Below, in pieces: positions 53,001 through 58,584 of a stretch of DNA of 64,000 bases. Numbering within the stretch: the first letter of the stretch is position 1; every line of letters starts with the position of its first letter. The notes below the pieces were generated by a model that saw nothing but the letters and a program-made list of their open reading frames with translations, was not told where the DNA came from and made no database searches. The position numbers and the translations under genes were made by a program. This DNA is from Deltaproteobacteria bacterium HGW-Deltaproteobacteria-15 (GTDB lineage: Bacteria > Desulfobacterota > DSM-4660 > Desulfatiglandales > HGW-15), in NCBI GenBank assembly GCA_002840535.1, contig PHBH01000020.1:29587-93586 (forward strand), written 5' to 3'.

Positions 53001-53307
53001 GCTTGTCGTTCGGAACGTCTATGATTGCCCCCGATGACGCACCGCTGCCGCTGGCAACTACCGGTGCATAGCTGTTATGAATGCTCATGCTGATGCTGTT
53101 GGTGACTTGAGCCCCAGGAGTGGTGAGGACGGTGTTATCCTCCTCTACCATCCAGCGGAAACCGGCTATCGGAATGCCGTCCCCGTCCACTACATTCAAG
53201 GTGAAAGCATGAGCATTCGAACTCATCGCAGCCCCCAGTACCAGGAGTACCAGGAATGGGATGAGGAAATGCCCTCTGAATATCTTTGGACCTATTCGCT
53301 CACGCAT
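47092..53307 (-). CDS. Giant surface protein: Sdr-like B domains, calcium loops, right-handed beta-helix and three WKSW modules
   Basis: 2071 residues from the ATG at 53307, chosen because GAAGGAGGGAG lies directly upstream. Signal peptide to about 34 (SSNAHA). Then many SdrD/carboxypeptidase-like beta domains (GTLEGSVFYDTNENGIQDPG; GGISGIVFYDTTRAEDDPRY; GTFTIEGVPPGDYQIVTWD), a calcium-loop region near 690-730 (DRNGDTVFDVSDG; DLNGDGQVTLADVD; DRNGNGLFDLGD), an IPT/TIG-like domain near 1040-1160, a beta-helix from about 1165 to 1770 (YPTIQAAIDAAPYAADALG; ISNNEITNNQGNYAGGI) and three modules at 1836-2071. It heads the cupredoxin operon. No sortase, PEP-CTERM or porin-like end is present. A surface scaffold or adhesin is the best guess. 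Confidence 0.9.
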   Translation of the reverse strand: MRERIGPKIFRGHFLIPFLVLLVLGAAMSSNAHAFTLNVVDGDGIPIAGFRWMVEEDNTVLTTPGAQVTNSISMSIHNSYAPVVASGSGASSGAIIDVPNDKRYFVTVLPDGPAHTISGTAVALGQDTVTVTVNKLPVPTAQIYLRAFVDHNPINNAIDEREDGLGNCGVVLADFSGGQMLYDAFGNMLGTTYQTEADGQPVLDADGNPIVDQLGNGIIKTLSQADIDAGNNPFNLRVGEALIKNLAPGKIGIRVIPPAVDDSGNPVEFVLTSTIEGTPTVDAWVKANEPMLFVEGFGTGVWHAFFGFVKVSPLTPSTIEGQVVKHLQMNVLNGAGNPAGTGTITGTVRYNHFDRPPDNQGRHHGPTVDQCWVGLNDALLIAEVELVPLEEPPAEVIDALKPTAGLYAAPCNPDGTFTIEGVPPGDYQIVTWDTPLDSLFGTHTVTVPPGANGTGDAVDVGDLLTMRWFGTLEGSVFYDTNENGIQDPGEAGISQQAVNLRFRDGSVYQATTSGSDGKYGLKEVFPFFKWLVAEVDFARFKATGMTTAVDYGGAIPDLNAPVWPSNGNKSLQPQSPLDPFNENGTVGYRTETGPVLTEAVHLFLNQTNLIDWGKVNYAPGENGGISGIVFYDTTRAEDDPRYNAGEPWQPGIPRVQVTLYADGDFDNPPYGNFPGPEDVDRNGDTVFDVSDGVIDDLNGDGQVTLADVDNYPFDWSAGGAMGIGDIDRNGNGLFDLGDALEFTTTDSWDDSKPSGCIQDLPVIYGTPIPECADTYGTWNQVRPGIFDGGYAFGPNLPNGNYIVEAAAPPYVQVVRSNDKNVDFGETFIPSTMKLPPVCVGDPYVVPDELTLFPGVAANLAGQTLNHCDRKQVTVLDASNSAADFFMFTEVPKAARVVGFANNDLGAEFNQASPIYGEKLGAPWIPISFRDWAGRELVRVYADEFGHYNALIPSTYSINVPSPSGVAPNMITMVLNDPIMQDGTIDPWYNPDYSVTPWTFNYQPGATTYTDTPLVPVAAFTTAETRLDTNQVDGGPVIGEVFATGSGAGTGPVVTTSNLPATVTITCLGNTEILNPDYDPTSQTPAPQMITRDYGCGAAQGTVTLNGVSLAVTNWSNEQITVTIPSGTSTGELRVVRGDNSIATELGVTLHIVGPATTILRVPSQYPTIQAAIDAAPYAADALGPIILVAPGTYTENVIMYKPVRLQGAGAGSTFINGNPTPVERLDAWHARIEPPVGQGGFNGQALESFALKNIFSENEAPCIIVFGEQYFPNGTIMDLGLDPLADPMANVFNPGFRFGTADNYTDIDNPVAGQAIPGQALIDGFTLSGSIGGGGVYAVTRTRGLQISNNEITNNQGNYAGGISIGVPDLGFQMFDEPDFRSPTSGIQNTDVIIVNNKIHKNSGFQGAGGIGIGEDSHRYLVESNLITGNFSRYHGGGMAHIGQSNDGVIRWNRIIFNENFFGAILQRAGDGGGIYIGGDIAGGTGSGSVTIDGNLIQGNMTGSGKGGGIRANAMSGADVRAINGADAICTASVDCPSPWPLFTLTIVNNIIVDNVAALGGGGISLQDVSRAFIVNNTVANNDSTSTGALAFPAGSLSSEPLPAGVVSSPHSAILQHLWELAAAQPLNLTAGKVLEYCIEGHPLEDPLNPNPVECSGAPEVTFANPNLRNNIIWHNNSWFFDATAVDPSTGGLVGALAPNQTSPYWDLGVTGAGSTGLFLDPQNSILSSLSDPSGGYTYSGTNIAANPSFVSEYVNVLQTATIIDENGNNINVRFTPLDLGVSNYHLNSPSPAMNAGADISLLGITALEADYDGEPRDLNNPDIGADEVAGGVAADAVTIVSATYNATADTLEIVATSSDQPGVQLTAVGYGTLGWKPWLNLYRTTFTGVTARPASVTVTSTGGGTATFNMPVTETVTITSVTYNPAASTLEVVATSSAQPDVQLTAVGYGTLGWKPWLNLYRTTFTGVTARPASVTVTSTGGGSETYILPVVDTVTIQSLTYSAASGGTLTVVATSSEQPAVSLSAAGYGTLGWKSWLNFYRTTFTGIGGKPANVIVISSGGGSANVAVP
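47095..47802 (-). repeat. Three tandem copies of the WKSW module (giant protein)
   Basis: Residues 1836-1914, 1915-1993 and 1994-2071. The first two are nearly identical in DNA from about 47360-47500 and 47597-47737, offset by exactly 237 bases (79 codons), so they arose by recent duplication or are kept alike by gene conversion. The third is more like the last module of the cupredoxin protein at 42797 (both have YSxASGGTL). Confidence 0.9.
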
Positions 53308-53807
53308 CACTTCTCCCTCCTTCTCGCCAAGAATACATGTCCTCCATTGCCAAAGCCCTTGCCCCTCATCCCCGTCAACTGCATTCATTGCCTCCTTTCA
53401 AGATTGTGTTGCGGACGGAATGACTCACCTCCGGGTGCGCATTCCTATCCCACCACTCTGATTCTGGGATAGACCCGCTGCGCAGTGTGTGCAATCGAGA
53501 GGAGGTCGTATTTTAGGGCTTCGGTCCGGATAATTTGGTGACGTGAAAAAATGATGCATGGAGAGGGAAACCGTGACATCGTGACACGGAAAAGCATAGC
53601 GCAGACGGTAAAGCAGAAGTTGAGAAGTTAAGAAGTTGAGAAGTTGAGAAGGAAGACCTCAGAGGGTGAGCCACAGGCCTCAAGAGATTTCCGGAGTGGA
53701 TACTCTTTCCCGCTAAAGCATGCTGGGGACAGTTGGCCGATGCTCTCCCGAATTTGAAAGCTTCTAACCTTCTGAACTTCTCAACTTCTAATCTTCCGCC
53801 ATGCTCC
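53308..53807. other. 500-base region upstream of the giant gene with GAAGTTGAGAAG repeats
   Basis: No gene is seen. GAGAAGTTAAGAAGTTGAGA and following (53621-53662) and its inverted relative CTTCTGAACTTCTCAACTTC (53769-53788) could pair over about 130 bases. The 53390-53470 part is GC-rich with ATTCCTATCCCACC and GATTCTGGGATAG, a weak inverted pair. The promoter of the four-gene cupredoxin operon must lie here, but I found no clear -35/-10 or sigma-54 site. Confidence 0.6.
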
Positions 53808-54530
53808 TCAGAGGGAGGTATACTTTTCCCGGATGGCGTACTTGATCAGCCCGGCCATGCTGAAGATCCCAAGCTTTTCCATGATGCGCCGGCGATAGGT
53901 TTCGACCGTGTTGATGCTCAAATTCAATCGTTCGGCGATCTCCCGGGTACCCGTTCCCTCCCCGATGAGCTTGAGAACCTCACATTGCCGCTTTGACAGT
54001 CCCCCATGCTTTGCGGGAGCCGTGCTCAGGTTCAGGTAGCCCTGAATCACCGTCTTGGTGATCCCCGGCGTGAGGTAGCTCTGACCCTGAAGCACGGCGA
54101 GCACTGCCGTGGTGAGTTCCTCAAAAGAGGAGTCTTTTGCCAGGTATCCCGAGGCTCCGGCCTTGAGTATATTTTCCACGGGTTCCTCGTCCGTTTGCAT
54201 GGAAATGACGATGACCTTGATACGCTCGCAACGCGCCAGGATCTCGTGAATGGTATCTATGCTTCCGGGGCATTTCAGGGAGACTCCCAGCACCACCACG
54301 TCGGGTTCGAGGTCCAAGGCCATCTGAATCGCTTCCCTGCCGGTGGAGGCTTCTCCGATAACCTTCATTTCGGGTTGCACCCCGAAGAGGTTCCGAAGGC
54401 CCTCGCGGATCATGGCATGATCGTCTGCAACGACGATCCTGATTCTCCTCGGCAAGCCTTCCTTTGGCGAGATGGTCATAGTTTTTGATTGCAGCACGTC
54501 AAACCCCCTATTCACAATGTTTGAATCCAT
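53808..54530 (-). CDS. NarL/LuxR-family response regulator lacking the phospho-acceptor aspartate
   Basis: 240 residues from the ATG at 54530, which shares a base with the stop of the upstream gene (TAATG); GGGAAGG is the ribosome site. Receiver domain: RIRIVVADDHAMIREGL holds the acidic pair, VIVISMQTDEEPVENILKAG and GYLAKDSSFEEL the Ser/Lys positions. At the phosphorylation site the sequence is PDVVVLGVSLK where PDVVLxDxxxP is expected, so Gly (codon GGA) replaces Asp. The C-terminal LuxR helix-turn-helix is complete (GLSKRQCEVLKLIGEGTGTR; LNLSINTVETYRRRIMEKL). It probably regulates the polysaccharide cluster it ends, by a signal other than phosphorylation. No sensor kinase is near. Confidence 0.92.
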   Translation of the reverse strand: MDSNIVNRGFDVLQSKTMTISPKEGLPRRIRIVVADDHAMIREGLRNLFGVQPEMKVIGEASTGREAIQMALDLEPDVVVLGVSLKCPGSIDTIHEILARCERIKVIVISMQTDEEPVENILKAGASGYLAKDSSFEELTTAVLAVLQGQSYLTPGITKTVIQGYLNLSTAPAKHGGLSKRQCEVLKLIGEGTGTREIAERLNLSINTVETYRRRIMEKLGIFSMAGLIKYAIREKYTSL

Positions 54531-55756
54531 TACCTTCCCGCCCCCACCGCAAGGGGCACCATCCAGGAGACCTCGTCCAGATAATTGACTTCCCTTCTGG
54601 TGCCGTCCCATCGGATATCGGGGGTAAGCGCGTGGGCTCTTGCCTCGACTCTCGATCTGTACCTGAGCAGGTCCCTCAAAGCGATTTCAATCTCGGCCTC
54701 TATGTCGTGCGTCGGTTCATACCCCAGATCGAGAAGGATCTGATGCTCCGGGTTGTAGTAATGCTCCTCCATCTCGAAGCGCGGGTTTTCCACATGCCTC
54801 ACGACCACATTCAATCCGAGCCGCGCTCCCACTCTCTGCACCTTGAAAGCCAGTTCCGTCAGGTTGTAGACCTCTTCAAACTGGTTCACGACCCTGTACT
54901 CACCCAGTGGGGGCGGGTTCTCGGTGATCAGCCCCAGGCACTGCATGGAATCCCGGAGGGGCAGAAAACCTCGAAGTTGATTCCCCTTGCCATACGGCGT
55001 CAGAGGCATTCCTACTGCGGCCTGTGCGCAGTAGCGATTGATGGCAGTGCCGAAACACTGATCGAAATCGAACCTGCTGAGCAGCCTTTCGTCTTCCCCC
55101 ATCTCTCTGATCCGGGTGCCGAACACCACCCCCTGCATGATATCCGTGGACCTGAGCCCCCAGATGCGGCAGGCCATCATGATATTGTTGCTGTCATGCA
55201 CCTTGGTCTGGTGGTACCAGCTCCCCGCCTGCCTGGGAAAGGGGAGCCGATCCTTCCTTCCCCGGTACTCGATTTCGAAGAAACCTTCGGGAATATCGAT
55301 TTGCGGAGTGCCGTATTCCCCCATTGTCCCGAGTTTCACCAGATGCGCTTCAGGGCAGGCATCGCGCATCGCATGAAGAATATTGAGAGTCCCCAGCAGA
55401 TTGTTCGTGTGGGTGAAGTTCGCGTGGTGCACATCCACCATGCTGTAGGGCGCTGAAGGCATCTCTGCCAGGTGAATTACGGCATCGGGCTGGAAGCTCC
55501 TGAAGAAGTTCAAGACAAAGTTGTAGTCGGTCATGTCGCCGCGAACGTACTTGAGGTTGGCGCCGAAGTTCTCCCTGAATGCCTGAAGCCGTTCCGTCAT
55601 TCTGCAGATGGGGGTTGCCGATTGGGAGCCCATCTCCGCCACCCAGTTCCTTCTGAAGTAGCTGTCCGTTCCTCCCACTTCATGACCCCGCTGGGTCATA
55701 TAAAGCGCCAGAGACCAACCAAGATAACCGTCCATACCAGCAATGAATACTCGCAT
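54530..55756 (-). CDS. sqdB: UDP-sulfoquinovose synthase-like NAD-dependent epimerase
   Basis: 408 residues from the ATG at 55756, with GGGAGGAA upstream; an earlier in-frame start would translate a TGCTTACTG repeat. Rossmann start MRVFIAGMDGYLGWSLALYM. The SQD1/SqdB hallmarks are clear: SYFRRNWVAEMGSQSATPI, KLGTMGEYG (Thr144, Glu147), KDRLPFPRQAGSWYHQTKVH (Tyr181, Lys185), LRSTDIMQGVVFGTR and QLRGFLPLRDSMQCL. This enzyme adds sulfite to UDP-glucose to make UDP-sulfoquinovose, used for sulfolipid or for sulfonated glycans. No SqdX/SqdD is present; neighbours are polysaccharide genes. A related UDP-hexose epimerase role cannot be excluded. Confidence 0.88.
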   Translation of the reverse strand: MRVFIAGMDGYLGWSLALYMTQRGHEVGGTDSYFRRNWVAEMGSQSATPICRMTERLQAFRENFGANLKYVRGDMTDYNFVLNFFRSFQPDAVIHLAEMPSAPYSMVDVHHANFTHTNNLLGTLNILHAMRDACPEAHLVKLGTMGEYGTPQIDIPEGFFEIEYRGRKDRLPFPRQAGSWYHQTKVHDSNNIMMACRIWGLRSTDIMQGVVFGTRIREMGEDERLLSRFDFDQCFGTAINRYCAQAAVGMPLTPYGKGNQLRGFLPLRDSMQCLGLITENPPPLGEYRVVNQFEEVYNLTELAFKVQRVGARLGLNVVVRHVENPRFEMEEHYYNPEHQILLDLGYEPTHDIEAEIEIALRDLLRYRSRVEARAHALTPDIRWDGTRREVNYLDEVSWMVPLAVGAGR

Positions 55757-56196
55757 CCTTATTCCTCCCGTCTTTAGATTTTGGAAAGTAAGAAGTAAGC
55801 GGTAGGCAGTAAGCAGTAAGCAGAAAACCAAAGGAGCAGAACTCAGCAGTTGCACTCAAGCCGGCAATGCAGGTAATCGCCTTCAAATCCCCCTTTCTAC
55901 GTATTTCCCCGCCGTAACGTCCGGCCATAAAAGTTCCCGCTAAACGGAAACGGGATTTGCGCTGCGCTCGATAACGGTAAAGCAGAACCTGGGCCGAATG
56001 CAGAAAAGAAATCAGTAGCGGAGTTCATTTGAAACTTCAGAGGGAACGGCTGAACTGTCAGGGGGAATTCTGTACAGGCTCGATTGAAGATTTGAATCAA
56101 CGCGGTTTTAACGCTTATCGGAGCGCAGCGGAAATCCCGCCGACGCATCTTGACGTTTTTTACTGCTTACTGTTTACTGTTTACTGCTCACTTTCT
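55757..56196. other. 440-base gap with a long inverted-repeat element and TGCTTACTG repeats
   Basis: CGGGATTTGCGCTGCGCTCG (55951-55970, continuing ATAACG) and the inverted CGCTTATCGGAGCGCAGCGG (56112-56131, continuing AAATCCCG) bound a 189-base stretch with no gene. A third copy of the arm is at 61333-61358. TGCTTACTG phrases flank it at 55787-55832 and 56159-56191. It may be a non-autonomous mobile element, or the remains of one. Confidence 0.55.
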
Positions 56197-57141
56197 TCAC
56201 TGCCCTTCCCCTGCAAGCACCGTCTTTATGGTTTTCACAAGGATGATGACATCCAACAGGAAAGAGTATTCCTGGATATAGAAAAGATCGAATTCCAGTT
56301 TTCTCAATTGTCCTTCCATGTTGCTTCCATAATCCCCCTTCACCTGCGCCCATCCGGTGATTCCCGGCTTGACGGAAAATCGAAGGGAATAGTATGGAAA
56401 TTCCTTTGCGAGCTTTTTCGCAAAAAACTGCCGAATCGGTCTTGGTCCAACAACGCTCATATCCCCTTTCAGGACATTGAAGAACTGTGGGAGTTCATCC
56501 AGCCTGGTCTTCCTCAGAATTCGTCCCACACGGGTTACCCTCGGATCGTTTTTCTTTGCCCAGACTGGACCTGAGGAAGCTTCCGCACCGGCAATCATGG
56601 TCCTGAATTTATAAAGCCGGAAAAGGTTGCCTTTAAAGCCAAGACGCTCATGGATGTAAAAGACAGGCCCCCTGGAGGTCAGTTTTACGGCCGCCGCGAT
56701 GATCGCCATCAGGGGAAAAGATCCTATGATCGAGAAAGCAGAAAAGACGATGTCGAAGGCGCGCTTCAGAGCCCGATGGAGCGGCGCCTTGATGGGAAGA
56801 GGTCCTGATGGATTGATCAGCCACTCCGGTCTCATGTGCTTTACCGGAACCCTGCCGGTGCTCTGTATATAGAAGTTCAGGCTGTTGACCACCGGCACCC
56901 CTTCAAACCTGCTGGCGACCAATTCCATGGTCTGGCTCCGGGACAGATTGGCTGTAAAGGGGTAGACGACCAGGTGACAGCGGGACCCGTTTTTCAACCG
57001 CCCGATATGTCTCTGGAGCTCTTCCAGGGAAACCTTTGAGAATCGGAAGTGTTGACTGCGGCCGTTCGACGAGAGGTAGTCCAAGGCCTCTGAAGAGAGG
57101 ACGTCCTTTTCTCCTGCAATCAGAATGTTTCGGGTGTTCAC
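56197..57141 (-). CDS. Undecaprenyl-phosphate sugar-phosphate transferase (exopolysaccharide initiation)
   Basis: 314 residues, starting at GTG (57141) with AGAGG upstream, 2 bases after the stop of the glycosyltransferase. The N-terminal 115 residues look like a reduced Rossmann part. One membrane hairpin (FDIVFSAFSIIGSFPLMAII) leads into the catalytic domain: KLTSRGPVFYIHERLGFKGN, YKFRTMIAGAE, DPRVTRVGRILRKTRLDELP, NVLKGDMSVVGPRPI and PGITGWAQVKGDYG. This is the WbaP/PssY/EpsL group, which moves a sugar phosphate to undecaprenyl phosphate. Only one membrane hairpin is present, unlike the five-helix forms. Confidence 0.93.
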   Translation of the reverse strand: MNTRNILIAGEKDVLSSEALDYLSSNGRSQHFRFSKVSLEELQRHIGRLKNGSRCHLVVYPFTANLSRSQTMELVASRFEGVPVVNSLNFYIQSTGRVPVKHMRPEWLINPSGPLPIKAPLHRALKRAFDIVFSAFSIIGSFPLMAIIAAAVKLTSRGPVFYIHERLGFKGNLFRLYKFRTMIAGAEASSGPVWAKKNDPRVTRVGRILRKTRLDELPQFFNVLKGDMSVVGPRPIRQFFAKKLAKEFPYYSLRFSVKPGITGWAQVKGDYGSNMEGQLRKLEFDLFYIQEYSFLLDVIILVKTIKTVLAGEGQ

Positions 57142-57143
57142 GG

Positions 57144-58442
57144 TTACCTCTCAGCGTTCGCGAATGCTTTAGGATTCATGTCCGCCTTCTTCCCGATCAT
57201 CGGGAAGAAGATTCTCTCGTAAAATTGCAGTTTGCTCTGGATCATTGTGCTTTCCCGGTATTCTTCGGAGAGGAACCTCCTCGCCCTTTTACCCATGAGC
57301 CCTGAAAGCGAGGGATGTTTCGCCAGAAAACACAGTCGGTCGGCTGCCGCAGGAATATCTCCCTGGTCCAGGATAAACCCTGTTGCTCCATTTCCAACGA
57401 CCTCGGCCGCACCGGAGACCGCGTAGGTTACCACCGGCTTGGCGGTCAGGGCGCACTCCACGAGGATATTCGGCAATCCTTCATAGAGGGACGTATGCAA
57501 TACGGCGTCAGAAGCAGCCATGATCTTCAGCGCGTCCTCGCGGTGGCCGGTGAAGGTCACGTGATTGTCCATTTCCAGTCTGCACGCCAGCTCCGTCAGC
57601 GACTTCATGTGGCTTTTTTCCTGATCCAGGAGCGCTTCACCTACCAGCGCAAGGTGCGCCATCACTCCTTTTTGCCTCATCTCTCGCACCACCTTGATGG
57701 CATGGTCCTGCTGCTTGGAAGGAACGACGCGCCCCACGTTGACCACGAGCACATCGTCCCCGTTCCGCAGGATAGACCTCCTTAGTGCGAGCAGCGCCTC
57801 TTTCCTTGTCTTCAGGACGGCATCGATCTCTTCGTCCGGCCTTCCGGTGCGGATGACAACGGAATTGTTCCGGCGGCAAACACCGCTCCGTATGTATTCG
57901 TCGCGCAACTCATCGCCAACAAAGACGAAGAAGTCCGTGATCCTCCCTGTCATCCTTTCGAGCAGGAGGTAGGGTAGCCGCTTGAAGAGAGGCAATGTTC
58001 TCGGGAAGGTCGGGCCATGAATGGTGTGGAGAATGAACGGCGTGTGATTGAGATGGGCGGCCCATCTGCCCAGTATGCCGGCCTTTGCAAGATGAGTGTG
58101 CACTGCATGAGGTCTGAGTCTGCGGAGCAGCTCTCTAAGGGAGAGGAAGGCCTTCAGATCATCGGCCGGGTTGATATACTTGACCAGTGATCTGATCTGA
58201 TGGACATGAATCCCTTCCAGATCCCACTCGGCGGCAGGCTCAAAATCGCGCCCGACGATGAGGATCAGACCATACCCGTGATCTCTCAATGCTCTGAGAA
58301 GCCTGTAGAGCCGCCGCGCTGAACCGGCCTTTGCTTTGAAGGTTGTGGCGATATGGGCGATTACAGGCAATCCCTGGCGAGAAGGAAAATCGACAGACGC
58401 AAGCATGTCGCTTGCAGGTTGCTGAATGGAGCTCATCTGCAT
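57144..58442 (-). CDS. Glycosyltransferase, GT4 family
   Basis: 432 residues from the ATG at 58442; the open frame runs back to 58571, but that part crosses a CCCCTCCCC/GGGGAGGGG repeat and would encode SFPLPLAGGVRGG. Two Rossmann domains: AHIATTFKAKAGSARRLYRL near the start, HTHLAKAGILGRWAAHL, then VVNVGRVVPSKQQDHAIKVV and the GT4 donor-site motif (HTSLYEGLPNILVECALTAK, then PVVTYAVSGAAEVV). It transfers a sugar from a nucleotide donor to the lipid-linked glycan. The ribosome site lies in the arm of the repeat hairpin. Confidence 0.92.
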   Translation of the reverse strand: MQMSSIQQPASDMLASVDFPSRQGLPVIAHIATTFKAKAGSARRLYRLLRALRDHGYGLILIVGRDFEPAAEWDLEGIHVHQIRSLVKYINPADDLKAFLSLRELLRRLRPHAVHTHLAKAGILGRWAAHLNHTPFILHTIHGPTFPRTLPLFKRLPYLLLERMTGRITDFFVFVGDELRDEYIRSGVCRRNNSVVIRTGRPDEEIDAVLKTRKEALLALRRSILRNGDDVLVVNVGRVVPSKQQDHAIKVVREMRQKGVMAHLALVGEALLDQEKSHMKSLTELACRLEMDNHVTFTGHREDALKIMAASDAVLHTSLYEGLPNILVECALTAKPVVTYAVSGAAEVVGNGATGFILDQGDIPAAADRLCFLAKHPSLSGLMGKRARRFLSEEYRESTMIQSKLQFYERIFFPMIGKKADMNPKAFANAER

Positions 58443-58450
58443 GCAGTCTC

Positions 58451-58484
58451 CCCCTCCCCTAACCCCTCCCGCCAAGGGGAGGGG
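58451..58484. repeat. CCCCTCCCC...GGGGAGGGG hairpin overlapping a ribosome site
   Basis: CCCCTCCCC (58451-58459) and GGGGAGGGG (58476-58484) form a perfect 9-base stem. On the minus strand the second arm of the hairpin, followed by GAGACTGC and the ATG at 58442, is the only Shine-Dalgarno-like stretch for the glycosyltransferase, so folding would hide it. Confidence 0.6.
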
Positions 58485-58584
58485 AAACGATGGGGAAGGC
58501 CAGCTGGAGTGGCCGGGCACACTATTTTTAATAAGCGTTTGCGACGGGATACGTGTTGATGTTTGGTTCATTTCGTTTGCTGAG

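Noticed and set aside
53390..53470. Sigma-54 promoter upstream of the giant gene (minus strand, TGGGATAGGAATGCGC)
   Set aside because: The GG and GC elements are at the wrong distance (9 or 11 bases rather than 10).
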